A DNA stretch of 64,000 bases from Icerya purchasi. Its lineage: Eukaryota > Arthropoda > Insecta > Hemiptera > Monophlebidae. The stretch's first letter is position 1, and each line of letters begins with the position of its first letter. Location of the stretch: assembly GCA_039619475.1 (NCBI GenBank), contig CM077115.1, positions 101,864,393 to 101,928,392 on the forward strand, read 5' to 3'. The position numbers and the translations under genes are program-made. Shown piece by piece: positions 52,429-61,430 of the stretch. The notes beneath the pieces were generated by a model. That model worked only from the letters and a program-made list of their open reading frames with translations, did not search any database and was not told where the DNA came from.

Positions 52429-55400
52429 TTAAATTATACTACAAAAAGTTTTAGAAAAAATGTTGCTTCATCGTCTTTTACAGTTAGACAACGTATACAC
52501 ATTATGATGCATAAATTCATACTACGGACAGTTTTTAGAAGAAATAACTAAATTATTTTTTGCAAACATTTCCTCAAACTGCTCAAAAACCCTTGGATCA
52601 AGTTTTCAATGGCTACACTCAGCTCTGTTCATTTACTTATCACTGATTCTAATTTTTCATCCGGCTGCTTCTTTCATAAATAAAAGAAAAATTATAAAAT
52701 TAGGAGCAATCGAAAAGAAATTGGGAGTAGTATTTACCGTAATTACGATGTACTCAAATCGACCGTATAAATTGTCAGAAATGTCGCTTTCAACTGCACT
52801 TCGATCGCGTCCGTGGATGAACGATAAAGCACGTATCAGTAGAATCGGTATCGATGCAACATGCATTACAGTGTAATGGAAACTTATCCTGAACATAATT
52901 GAAAAACAACACAATGAACAGGCTAAACACAGTTTGTCATATTCGCGCATGTTATAAAACTAAAGTTTATTTAAGAATCATTATACATCAAACAAATTTT
53001 TGAGAACTACATATACTGAAAAAATAAAATTGAATTTTATAACAAAAATTAATTTAGTTCTCTCTTGAAACAAGTGTTTATAATGTAACACACTAAAGCT
53101 ATTTAAAATAACTTTAACGATAAAGTGGACTGTGCTACAGAGATATACACGTATTTATTAAGTTAACTCCATTCCTTATAAAATTCTTCAACGATCGAAA
53201 GGCTAAGCAGCATAAAATTCATCTTGTTTTTGACAATTACTGCAAAACCGTTTTCGTTTGGAGTCAAATCGAAACACTGTTTAATAATGTTTAAAAAAAG
53301 TCCATCACAAACCTTTCGTTTAAAATAAGCTGAACATCATTAGCCGGAATATCCCAAAATATCGCTCCGACGAATACCGACATGAACAGGGCAATCAGTA
53401 AATGCGAAATCCACGATAGAAAACTATGCGGCTGCGAGTAGACCATCTGTCTCCTAAAATTTTAAATTAAAAAATATCGCGTAAAATTATCGAAAACAGT
53501 AGTGCAGTTCGTACAAAAATTAAAACTAATATTTTAAGGAGAAAAGCTTTATCGAACCGGGATATTTTAAGATTGCGGTAATAATTACAGTATGATTTTT
53601 AGTTTTCTACATATACTTTATTTTACCTTAAATGTAGAGTAGAAGTGAGTTTTTATGATTAAAAAGAATACGAAAAGCTCGCATTTCATTTTCTGAGAAT
53701 ACTTATCTAATTACATTTAATAAAATCATTATTCGTGCAAGTTTCGCGAATCCGTTGTGTAGAAGCTTATTGAAACAAACTGACGTTAAAATTATCGTAG
53801 AAAAGGAGATTCCTTAAAAACGAATTCGAATTTTCATTTAATATTCAAGAAATAAAGCATTTCAGATATTATCGTAAGAGAAATCAGTTTTTTTTTTTTT
53901 TTTTTGGAAATTAATATTTAATCTGTTGCGCACGTTTTCAGCGTAAGCGCTCCTTTAAATTGAATAAACCATTTTCCGAGATAAGATGCCAGAAAGGCAG
54001 GATGCAAGGAAGTATTTTTTAGAAATAGGCGTAACAATGAAAGAATTCCAAGAGCGAGGAGTAACTGCACTAAAAATAAAGGAATTGAAAGTAGCAACGA
54101 TCGGATATAAATTCTTAAAGACAAGATAGGATATATCACCAAAACCCGAGAAGTGGAGCTGGAGCATTTAATCCGTAGAGTATGCTCGACATGGCGAATG
54201 CAATGAAGTATTTCCTTCTATTATGTTTGGCTTTCGTTCAGTTTTAGGCCCGACAGACCAGTTTTTTTGTTTCCAATATATACCGATCTTTCATCAATAA
54301 GCAGTTTAGGCTGGCTGCATTCATTGATATTTCCAGTGCCTTTGAGCGCATTTCCTACTCTTAGAAAGGTGTCGTCGCGATAGCCTAGTTGCTAGAGGTT
54401 CGATCCCGGGCAACGACAGAGAATTTATTACAAAGAATTTTAGAAATACTCGCTAATAATCACGTGGAAGGCAATGGCAAACCACCACATACAACATCAT
54501 ATGCGCGCTAGGTCAGTACACAGCAGACACACACGGAACTGCATTCGCATATCGATAAATCAAACGATTACTAATCAGTTCCGAATGAAGTCTTGCGCGT
54601 GTACACTACCTATATCGGTATAGCTGAGATGTACGAATAGGTAGTCGCCGACGCTCAGGAATTAAGTATGACGTTATAAAGAGAGAGAAATAGTATGTTA
54701 GTAATCAACATTCCTTCTTGCTTCATTACTTTTGTTGTTAATCTTATGTCGAATCGTACAATCATCCGTTTTACTTCTTTTTTGTTGCAGGCTTTGAGAA
54801 ATGTCTTTCGCGGCCTCGTAGAAAACTCCCGTTTTAGTACTACACTTTTTAATATCTACAGCCTTTCTGTCGCATCTCTTTCTATCGATTGTTCTTCGCT
54901 ATTTTTTGCCGGTGACATCCTGCTCTTATCTTCCTCTCAAAATATTGAAACCGCGATCGATGATATCAACTTGTCTCTTGTTATGCCAGAGCATTCTTTC
55001 TCCTCTTTACACTTCCCTATCACTTTCTTAAAATCTTTCTGTATTTTGTTCTCCCTTCGTCCTTATAATCCGGCATTAGTTAATAAAGATTTAAATAGTT
55101 TCATATTCTTCGAATAGATTGCTTTTGCTATCTCGGGACATTTTTATAAACTTTTGAATTTCCTTTTCTTTTTTTTCCCGTTTTTAAAAAACTAACGTTG
55201 AAAACCCTATCTTTTACAAAGTGAGGAAAAAATCCCTATTTACTTATCTCTTTTTGTACAAATCCATTATTGGTTCTAAATTCAACTATTACTTTTTTAT
55301 TTATGATAATGGCTTGAAGTATCTTTTTCCCAAAATTAGATATTATTTAAAATTCGTGTCCCGTCTTCGGTGCCGTTAAGCTTTGTTCAATTCCATTGTT

Positions 55401-58400
55401 ACTGGCCAAGTTAAATACGCCTACCCTGTTTATCCGCAGATCCAATTTGGGTTATCGTTTTCTTTCAGAACGCTTGGCCTTGTGTACGTCATCTAAACTG
55501 CTTCCATCATCCTATCTTTCTATTAAGAAGAACTGTGGTGTTTTACTGAAAGACAATGCCTATCTTCGCATATATCTCCCTGCTTTTCAGTTCTTACTTT
55601 CCCTTTGTAATTACTTCTTTTAACCTATTTCTCTCTTTTAACTTTGATAACCTTACATATCCTCCAAGTCTCTTGTTCCGAGCGTAGGTAAAGATAGGAA
55701 TTTTATAACACTTGCAATCTCTAGCTTTTTTCACAAGTGTGTATATTTACTGATGGTTCGAAGGGTTCCTCGTGGAATCGGAGCCTCTTCTATTATCCCG
55801 AACATTATGTTCGATGAATCTCTAGCCGGTTTCCTTTCCTTTTCTCAATACTTACAGCCGAGTACATAACTCTCGGTTCTATCATATATATTTTCTCTTA
55901 TCGGTCTTCCCCCAATTATTTCATTGTTTTCGACTCCTGAAATGCTCTGTAAGCCATATTTTCTCCTCTTCCACTCGCTCTTGTGACTTTATCATTCTTC
56001 ATATTCCCTCGCTTATCCACAATCTTTCCTCGCTGCATTCAGTTAATATTGATTTGTAATAGCTGCCTAGCGTTGATTTTCTGGCCCGAGTTGCTATTTA
56101 CTTGCGTGTCTATTTTCCAGAAATTCCAGATTCGAATCTCTTTCCGTTTAAAAAAAAAATCTATTCTAGAATCTGGGGCCGGACATTTGTTTTTCGTTAT
56201 TTTTTAATAAATGATCCTTTTATCTTTCTGCTCAACCTAAATTCCTCTTCACACTTCTGCTTACATGATTTTCCTTCGGTTCGTCGTTTTAATATCGTTT
56301 CTATTATTCGCACGCGCTCCAACCATAATTTTCCGCCTTCTCATTTTTGTTTTGCCCTTACGTCGTATTTTTTGTGTTTGTGACTTTAAGCATGTCTTTT
56401 ATGAATGTCTTTCTCTCACAAGGAACGTGCGATATTTTATTCTCAAATGCTAGTGTTCTTGGGATTCCTACTTTTCATATTGCGCTTCTTTCATCATATC
56501 ATTCACCTTCTAGTTTTTTTCATGTCGTCAGTATTGATGGTCTTCTTTCCGTATTTTTCTTATGGGCAAAGAAGGTTTTCGGTTAACATACCACAAAAAA
56601 TAAAAAATTAAATTAAATAAAGATCGTAGAATAAATGTAGCCCCGGATCAAAGCAGGAATGTTTATGATAAGTAAATTTTAAATGATAAAACAAAAATTA
56701 AATAATCACACCGATGTAAGAAAATAAATAAAAACCCTCTGCAACTGATTATCTCAATTATTGAAAAACTTATTTAGCTTTTTGATTTACTGCCTCGTAA
56801 TTTCAGTTATTCTAGAGTAATATAATTAAACCTTGATTACAAAAATAATTATTATAAAATTAAAGGAAACCGAAGGTGTATATGGAAATCGCTAAGAAAG
56901 CAGGAAATTGGAAAAAATATAGGCTATTTAGAATGGAATTATTTTAAGAGTACTATCGCGAAATTAAAGATGTGATTAATTAAATAATTTTTAATTCCTA
57001 GAAAAAGAATCGAGAACGTACAAAATTATGGCAATGATTCGAAAAAAGAAGGAAGCATTTCTAAGTTTTCCTGGTAACGTTTGAGGAGGTCCCGGATCTG
57101 ACAGTGGTTCCTGCCTATGACGAAACACTTCCGCTAACTGTTCAATTCGTTGACTGGATTCTAACATAGCTTCGGCTGATAATTCGTCCAACGTTACTAA
57201 ATCCACTGTTTTAAAAATAAAAATTAATATTAGAAATTATCATGAAAACACGCGCTGTTGTAAATGCTGCAAATTTTTATTCATCGATTTTTTTTAAATT
57301 TACCACGACCACTTGTTCCCTGTCAGAAAGAAAAGGTTAACTTCGCATAAACATAATAGAAATAATAAAAATGAGAATATTTAAAATGCATAAAATTGGT
57401 GTTTTACATTTTTATTGACGTACTATTTTTCAACTGTTTTATAAGATATTGGAGATATTATTGAAATTTAAAAGGGGGGATGAAATGATTTATGAGAGTG
57501 TGGAAAAATGGAACGAATAAAACATATATAATGGAGTAACGCAAAATTTACCGCGATAGTTAAATATATTTTATTTCGGAATAATTTCATTATCAATTTT
57601 AATATTTTTAAAATAGAAGATTACAGGAAAATGATAAAATAATTTAAGTAAATAAGGACGCGATTTTTTACTTTTTTTTTTTTTATCGATAAAAATTTGA
57701 GCCTTTTTGAAAATAACTTCTTACATTATAAAATCGTTTACCGTCATCGTAAATACATAGGTATATATGCATTTCTTTAAATTTATACTTTTAGCAAAAC
57801 GTAAATATAGACATTACAAAATGTTTGTCTATGGTGATCCGCTGGCTTAAAACCAGCTTGAAAATTAATAAGAACGCTGACTCAATTAGAAAACTCATTA
57901 AATTCGCTGGAGATTCACACTACTGGTTTGTATCGGTTCTAAATTTAGAATATTAGTATTTTAAGTATTTTTGCATTATTAAGCAAATACTTAATTACGT
58001 AACAATCTAAAAGTGAGCAATTCTCTACCGTATTGTATTTATGCGGTAAATTTTTATAATACTGCGCCCTTAATAGATTAATAATATAATATTTTATAGG
58101 TGAAATTTGATTAATTCGAATATGAAGTGACAAGTTAAAACGAAACAAAGTGAATAATCCAATATATGCATATATACCGTATTTACTCGTGTAATTTACG
58201 CACCTTAATTTTTGCACACATTTTTTGGAGAAATAATATAAACCATATTTTCGCGTTATTAAAATACATTAATAGGTTCAACATTACTAGACAATGTCTC
58301 TAATTTCTTAGAAGTAGATTACCGGTACCCGAATTTATCAATTACCGTAATGTAGAGTTACCTATTATTGCATAAATATATTTTTCGAAATAAAGTAAAC

Positions 58401-60881
58401 TGATTTCACTTAATCAGTGTTTTGTTTAGGTAAGAGGTAATTTTGAAATACACACATATAACCCGCAATTTGCAGGTTGATCTGATTCTCCGCGTAATTT
58501 ACGCAGCCCCTTTTTTGGCAGGTTAAAAACGGCAAAAAAGTGCGTAAATTACGCGAGTAAATACGGTATATTTATTTTTTTTTGATCTCGGGAACTTGGC
58601 ACCATCAATATATTTCTAACAATACTGCTACACCAATTTTGGTGAATTGAAGAAAAGACTGCGAGATACCAGGTTGAACGAGTGAAGTAATGTTATATTA
58701 AAGTTTGTGAGGAAGCTCTGCTTAAAGTAATACCACAGTCACTGTATGATACATACACAGATACATATTATACATATGTATATATAGTAAACGAACTTAA
58801 AATTTGTATATATGTATATAGGTAATACGTATCACTCTGCTGTGGTTGAGTTGATAGAAATCTGGTGGGGAGAAGATGTGGAAATTGAATTTGTATACTT
58901 TTATTTACGCGAAATTTACAAATAACAAATTCGACTTTCTTGGCGATTTTTTCACTTGGACGCTACTCGAATGTGAATTATTTCAGCTGTCACTACTGTC
59001 ATCGAAATTGGGTGAACATATTTGTACATCGATAATTTGACAAATACTGGCTTTACTTATTTTCCATATTTTTTTTCTTGTTTTTTGCGTCCTATGCTTC
59101 CTCATCCTATACTAATATATAAATAAGTTCATTTGCTGACTGATCATTGTACGCATCCCTTGAGGGTGACGATAGATCTCGGTCTGCCAACTTTTGCCCA
59201 GCAATTAATTCTCATACGCTCACATATCATGTTTAACACGCTCTTATCCAATTTTTTAATTTAATTATTTATTTTTTTATATATACATATATTTTGTAAT
59301 TATTTATTTCAATGCAATGTAAACATTATCCCACACATACCAAAAAAAAAAAAAAAAAAAATACATTGTTTATTAATAAAATTTAAAAAGTATTAATAGA
59401 TATGTAAACTAAAGAGAATTACGATTTAGCGTTAAACCAAAATAATAGGTTTAATAGCTGGAGTACTATAATTTATTAATGATGCGAAAACGGACATATT
59501 TATAAAATTAAAAGAATTTTTTTACGTTGTTTTAACACAAAATTTAATGAAACAAGGAAAAAATTCAGATTAAAGTAAAATTCAAAATAATTCATTTTTT
59601 TGAATGCGTCGTTTTTTACATTTTTTTAAAAAAAGAAAACGTCTATTATATTAACTTACAGTAATAATCGGACGGATTTTTGTAAGCAGGACACGGATAA
59701 TCAATAGAAGCAAAATATGGTAACATGTCTCTTCTTCTACCAAAAAACATCATCCGACCGTTCGAAATTAATGCTACTCTGGATACCATTGTAAATATCT
59801 CATACGTAGGCGGTTGAAGCGTCAAAATAACGGCTTTACCAACCATTCCACCTAGTAAACAATATCCGACAAAGTATAGTATGAAAAATTACTCGATTGT
59901 AAAATGTTTTCCTTTTTCGAAAAATATCTTATATATAAATAAAAATTAAATGCTGTTCGTTGGTAAGCGTATCACTTAAGAACGGCTGAATCGACTTAGC
60001 TAATTTTTTTTAAAAAAAATGTAATAATTCGAATAGGGTTTTTAGGGAAAGACAATTGAAAAAGTTGCCTGGAAAATTGGAAAATATAGGAAAAAATTGA
60101 TTTTTTTATGAATTCAAGATATGCCGTGTCATGTCTTTAAAAAAAAAATATCAAAAAAAAAAAAAAGGAAGCTAAATCTAACACGATTTGATTATGCGTA
60201 ATTCTGTTTTGTTTTTGTTTTTTTTGTTTTGTTCGTTATGATCCTGGAAAAGTTTTCAGGAAAAAATGAATTCGAGACAATTACAAAGGAAAGTCGGAAA
60301 ATTCGGACAAACTGCACAAATCATAATTTTTGTATGCACTCTCGATCATAACTAACGATAGGAACGACATATTTGGTTGATTCTTTTTTTTTTTTTGTTT
60401 TGTTCGTTATTCTCCCCATATGGAAATAATTCAATTGAATATTTTCAGTTGAAGAAAAAAAAAAAGCTAGCAGATCCGGGAAAACGTATTCCAGCCCAAA
60501 TTAAAATAAAATTACATTTACTTTTACTGCAGTGTTGTTTCGCGTAAACAATTCCAAAATATCAGGGAGAAATACATCAGTGAAAAATTTCTTTGAAAAA
60601 TCATGTATGGAGAACATTTCCAAAAACTTATAAAATTCACTATGGAAATTCTTAAAGAAAAAGAAAGTATAATATAACGGACTACAAGAAAAATTTATTA
60701 CGAAACTGTAAACGAAAAATCATGTGTAAAAGTTCTTTCAGTCGGCCTTTATAATAAGTTAAATTAATATCATTATAATATTTACGTACTTGTGTTACGT
60801 GTAAATATGTAATATTTTAACACATCCGAATTGGAAAAAAAAAGACAACACGAAATCGATGACATAAGAAAACTAGAATAA

Positions 60882-60924
<43 letters not shown>

Positions 60925-61430
60925 CTTTAGCAATGTCGTATATTATTGACAGTAGCTTAAAAATACCATTAAAAAAAGTAATAATAAAAAAGGTAGATTA
61001 TATCGACAATGATAATAATAATGAAAATGTATACGTGAAAAGAAATTCCAGTTTAGTAATAAAATTCTTAAATGGTTCAAAAATATAAAAAGTAAACATG
61101 TGCCGTTTGAAAATTTATTGGTTTCAAATTTTTAAAGATTAACTGCAATTTTTGTATAAGGAGAATCTTTAATAACAACAAATGCGCGTAAATATACTAT
61201 GTTAGATGATACTTACTGGGACCGCCATTAGCCCACTGTCGCAAAAATTCAACCAAGAAAAAGGTGTCAAAAATGTCCATACCGGTAGTGGGCCTGTCTA
61301 ATAGTAAAATTTCAGCATCGGACAAAAGGTAACAGGCTATTTTCAGTCTTTGAATTTCAGAAGGGGTTAATTCGGATACATTCGTACTGAGAACTTGCGA
61401 CAGACCCAGTTCTTCTATCAGCAGACCGAT
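30226..61430 (-). CDS. ABCG-family half-transporter (ABCG5/ABCG8 clade, ABCG8-like), 3' part, 8 exons
   Basis: Seen: exons 61430-61217, 59851-59660, 57205-57022, 53453-53313, 52888-52738, 51249-51132, 38800-38517 and 30453-30226 join in phase into 503 codons plus TAG. Order of domains: C-terminal half of an ABC nucleotide-binding domain with signature loop LTPSE, Walker B LLLDRP, D-loop TTGMD and a QPPTYEIF switch region, then CPAYKNPSDYYLDL and an acidic linker, then six hydrophobic membrane segments. Known: CPAY-NP-DY is the usual end of the NBD in ABCG5/ABCG8, which pair in the plasma membrane as sterol exporters; the reverse-ABCG layout (NBD before membrane domain) fits. Inferred: a half-transporter working as a heterodimer. 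Odd: the Walker-B glutamate is arginine and the signature is not LSGGE, so this subunit's site is probably degenerate. The 5' exons, including Walker A, are outside the window. The G5 versus G8 choice is uncertain. Confidence 0.93.
30603..30690. repeat. (AAT)n-type microsatellite
   Basis: ATA/AAT triplets with ACA and AGT interruptions. Confidence 0.95.
31215..31780 (+). repeat. unclassified repeat E, copy 1
   Basis: Matches the reverse complement of 37306-37850 along its length: CGTTTCGGCC, TTCTTTTTCCAAGTAGACC, CAGTAGTTTTCAATGC, TCTAGCATC-GAATTTTATTG and GAAGTTATTC. No open frame is conserved. No clear terminal repeats were found, so its class is unknown. Confidence 0.8.
32640..33240. repeat. 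dispersed-repeat remnant with internal direct repeats
   Basis: A 60-base block, AGTAATGTTTGTAAGTTTGG...CTCATCCGATTTGAAAA, occurs at 32669 and again at 33012. AATAAAAGGGCTTTTCGT also occurs twice (32790, 32922). The end ACACGGACACAGCTAGTAA resembles 3' ends of common insect repeats, which I recall as RTE- or Helitron-related; the class is uncertain. Confidence 0.5.
33605..34075. repeat. dispersed repeat F, related to 25415-25800
   Basis: Inverted relative to 25415-25800. Shared blocks include CGACTTCCAAAAAGAAG, ACCGATGAACATAAA, GTGGTCCCTTTGG, ATTAGTATA and ACAGAGGCGGTTGACTTAAA. Runs of pyrimidine interrupt it. Class unknown. Confidence 0.65.
35938..36360. repeat. tandem pair of palindromic units
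   Basis: The first unit (about 35941-36066) has inverted ends CAAGGGGTAAACCG and CTGTTTACCCCTTG, with internal TTGTACAC / GTGTACAC... The second (about 36196-36358) is a diverged version sharing GTCGAATTGCTGGAATTC-like text and CATGTTGTACAC-AAA-TTCCTCAGC. Confidence 0.6.
37306..37850 (-). repeat. unclassified repeat E, copy 2
   Basis: Inverted partner of 31215-31780 in the same intron, 5.5 kb apart. Clear match at both ends and interior. Confidence 0.8.
38517..38800 (-). CDS. ABCG exon: fourth and fifth membrane segments, outer loop
   Basis: This 284-base exon follows acceptor TTACTTGTACAG in phase 1 and ends in phase 0 at AAG|GTGTGT. It encodes two membrane helices (YMVLHMMAMQALLTLVGYLS and FISTVISIFVIFCISLTSGY), then HLKDIQTRWLADWLPVASPT and RWILPLLLRGEF, the conserved 'P.RW..' block of the re-entrant region, and the start of the outer loop with a Cys (LVCRNK). 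It sits between a 12.3-kb and an 8.1-kb intron. Confidence 0.94.
41820..41866. repeat. (AT)n microsatellite
   Basis: An AT dinucleotide run of about 46 bases. Confidence 0.97.
42207..43690 (-). mobile_element. LINE family A, copy 3: RT tail, RNase H, zinc knuckle
   Basis: Minus strand, in order: RSQTHILNFLMSSRTPMPTA (post-RT region) near 43655, TNGSKSASGVGAAFI near 43190, AESMAILRAVLFISSTSNLV (RNase H Glu), PCSDSKSVLVAIASP (Asp), PGHCGIAGNDLADSLA (His/Asp block), then the knuckle FANHVLFECSFIS and LGLSAPYRAHYVLAF. An A tail (plus-strand T run 42207-42230) follows the 3' UTR. Frameshifts occur throughout. It sits in the sense orientation of the host intron. Confidence 0.85.
43725..44035 (-). 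repeat. unclassified repeat E, copy 3 (partial)
   Basis: Same orientation as 37306-37850: AACATGAAAACGGAAGAATAACTTCT, TTCAGATTGATTTTGCTTTT and TTCATTAACACTAAA are shared. It abuts LINE A copy 3. Confidence 0.65.
44325..45247. mobile_element. hAT-like non-autonomous DNA transposon, copy 2
   Basis: Starts CAGGGATGAATCCAG and ends CTGAATTCATGCCTG, with flanks ATTATGTA and GTTGTGTA (6 of 8 match, consistent with an aged 8-base duplication). Internal text matches copy 1 (5011-5925) over the full length with small indels. It has no transposase frame and lies in the 12.3-kb ABCG intron. Confidence 0.88.
46700..46965 (+). mobile_element. LINE endonuclease relic
   Basis: Plus-strand translation gives FIPCIQETHLKQNQHLKLKN, then YKVLESNPVLASCAHRGIIL and AVRADINFQQIMLPFNIQPV-TVEIRTAA. 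CIQETHLK is the catalytic Glu motif and RGGI-ILVR-like RGIILAVR is the next endonuclease motif of I-group LINEs. Both flanks are degraded. Confidence 0.75.
47010..49635. repeat. nine-unit tandem array, unit about 285 bases
   Basis: The marker GAGCTTTC (or a close variant) recurs at about 47173, 47453, 47730, 48018, 48303, 48589, 48877, 49161 and 49443, spacing 277-288 bases. Each unit also repeats AAGAAAATGAAATACGG, TAGCGATCTTTC, a poly-A/T stretch, GGAAACCTGGATGTT-like text and AGAAATATACG. Units differ clearly from each other. No frame is kept open. Unit length and head-to-tail order are satellite-like, but it is a single short block inside an intron. Confidence 0.9.
49953..49986. repeat. 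short palindrome at the end of the array region
   Basis: AGGATTCCGTA and TACGGAATCCT flank a 10-base loop. Similar (A)GG(A/G)TTCCGTA hairpins end some insect repeats, so the tandem array may be part of a larger element ending here. Confidence 0.6.
51132..51249 (-). CDS. ABCG exon: third membrane segment
   Basis: This 118-base exon starts in phase 0 after ATGTTTTAG and ends in phase 1 before GTAAGT. It encodes ILCQLPSSVVIWLAYAVPSY, the third membrane helix starting with the ELP-like motif of ABCG proteins (here QLP), and AMSSLYQQGDDSDAFYIYI. The single trailing base A pairs with GT of the next exon to give Ser. Confidence 0.92.
51250..52737 (-). other. ABCG intron carrying LINE B copy 2
   Basis: 1488 bases. 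The left half is LINE B (51361-52145). The right half is AT-rich with a T run at 52401-52426. Confidence 0.85.
51361..52145 (-). mobile_element. LINE family B, copy 2: 5'-truncated 3' end
   Basis: Minus strand: a C-terminal fragment (SSGCNSNHISSTFINDISHL then LFSCDKYEHNRKRFNEEFIS), a knuckle followed by a conserved basic helix, then a 3' UTR ending with GAAGCTTGCTGGCCAAATAA and an A tail (plus-strand T run 51361-51375). The UTR and tail match 8251-8840. The C/H spacing is better preserved than in copy 1. Confidence 0.8.
52738..52888 (-). CDS. ABCG exon: second membrane segment
   Basis: This 151-base exon starts in phase 2 after TTATGTTCAG and ends in phase 0 before GTAAAT. It encodes (R)ISFHYTVMHVASIPILLI, a membrane helix, then the cytoplasmic loop RDRSAVESDISDNLYGRFEY, matching the conserved ABCG pattern of an acidic residue pair followed by a LYG/YSR turn before the third helix. 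Confidence 0.92.
53313..53453 (-). CDS. ABCG exon: first membrane segment
   Basis: This 141-base exon starts in phase 2 after ATTTTAG and ends in phase 2 before GTTTGT. It encodes RQMVYSQPHSFLSWISHLLI, then ALFMSVFVGAIFWDIPANDV and QLILNER. The stretch WISHLLIALFMSVFVGAIFW is the first transmembrane helix of the ABC2-type membrane domain. It is too short to appear as a long open frame and was found by phase and homology-like context between its neighbours. Confidence 0.9.
53918..54170 (-). mobile_element. inverted 5' segment of LINE A copy 4 (RT fingers)
   Basis: The minus strand reads YPIVATFNSFIFSAVTPRSW, then NSFIVTPISKKYFLASCLSG and ILSRKMVYSI, matching the start of a LINE RT (L-PVL---FN-SL-SG-FP-SWK ... 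PI-KK ... LSK). This block normally lies just before the FGFR motif, which here follows on the opposite strand at 54222. Confidence 0.75.
54180..56630 (+). mobile_element. LINE family A, copy 4: RT, RNase H, zinc knuckle
   Basis: Plus strand: FGFRSVLGPTDQFFCFQYIP, FRLAAFIDISSAFERISYS (RT motif A, with the Asp), interruption by a SINE, LMSNRTIIRFTSFLLQALRN-VFRGL (motif B region), FFAGDILLLSSSQNIETAID (motif C, F-DD changed to AGD), post-RT region, RNase H from FTDGSKGSS near 55752, and the knuckle CDFKHVFYECLSLTR near 56378-56420. The A-rich end is near 56590-56625. The motif-C change plus many frameshifts make it inactive. Confidence 0.88.
54369..54690 (+). mobile_element. tRNA-derived SINE inside LINE A copy 4
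   Basis: It carries an A-box-like TAGCCTAGTTGC at 54381 and a canonical B box GGTTCGATCCC at 54397-54407, then GGCAATGGCAAACCACC at about 54470-54487, a motif common in insect tRNA-derived SINEs as I recall them. The spacing between the boxes is shorter than in a real tRNA, so this is not a tRNA gene. It splits the LINE reading frame between ERISYS and the block starting LVINIPSCF. Confidence 0.75.
57022..57205 (-). CDS. ABCG exon: NBD-to-membrane linker
   Basis: This 184-base exon begins in phase 1 after ...AAAACAG and ends in phase 2 at a GTACGT donor. It encodes LDLVTLDELSAEAMLESSQR, then IEQLAEVFRHRQEPLSDPGP and a hydrophobic run ASFFFRIIAIIL that leads into the next exon. An open frame continues past the donor for 16 codons, so the end is set by the splice consensus and by phase agreement with the next exon (TT|G giving Leu). 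Confidence 0.9.
57206..59659 (-). other. ABCG intron carrying a TIR MITE
   Basis: 2454 bases, AT-rich, with the 58175-58568 MITE and an A run at 59342-59361. Confidence 0.85.
58175..58568. mobile_element. MITE with ~29-base perfect-like terminal inverted repeats
   Basis: Left end TACCGTATTTACTCGTGTAA followed by TTTACGCAC; right end is its reverse complement (GTGCGTAAATTACGCGAGTA plus AATACGGTA) with one difference. A third subterminal copy of CGTAATTTACGCA lies at 58493. Flanks are TATA on both sides, so the target duplication may be TA. No coding capacity. Confidence 0.85.
59660..59851 (-). CDS. ABCG exon: switch region and end of NBD
   Basis: This 192-base exon follows acceptor TTTACTAG in phase 1 and ends at donor GTAAGT in phase 1. 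It encodes SGMVGKAVILTLQPPTYEIF, where the usual H-loop histidine of ABCG (HQPRS) is replaced in the sequence LQPPTY, then ISNGRMMFFGRRRDMLPYFA and CPAYKNPSDYY. The CPAY-NP-DYY block closes the NBD in ABCG5/8 proteins. The loss of the H-loop His is a second sign of a degenerate ATPase site. Confidence 0.93.
59852..61216 (-). other. ABCG intron, AT-rich with repeat remnants
   Basis: 1365 bases. The part 59930-60480 has internally repeated text (TTGTTTTGTTCGTTAT at about 60222 and 60397) and the phrase AACGGCTGAATCGACTTAGCT that resembles common insect repeats. (AT)n at 60886-60918. Confidence 0.6.
61217..61430 (-). CDS. ABCG exon: signature loop, Walker B, D-loop
   Basis: This 214-base exon starts in phase 0 after a ...AAACAG acceptor and ends in phase 1 before GTAAGT. 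It encodes IGLLIEELGLSQVL, then LTPSEIQRLKIACYLL (C-loop plus helix), LLLDRPTTGMDIFDTFFLVE (Walker B and D-loop) and ...LRQWANGGP. The residue after the Walker-B aspartate is Arg where most ABC ATPases have catalytic Glu. The signature LSGGQ/E is replaced by LTPSE. This is the most 5' exon in the window; its upstream intron runs off the right edge. Confidence 0.93.

Larger units (their letters stand above)
53454..57021 (-). other. ABCG intron carrying LINE A copy 4
   Basis: 3568 bases; most of it (53918-56630) is a LINE A copy in antisense to the gene, split by a SINE. Confidence 0.85.

Noticed and set aside
54369..54420. tRNA gene
   Set aside because: The B box is perfect but the A-to-B spacing is too short and no acceptor stem closes; the following SINE core explains it better.
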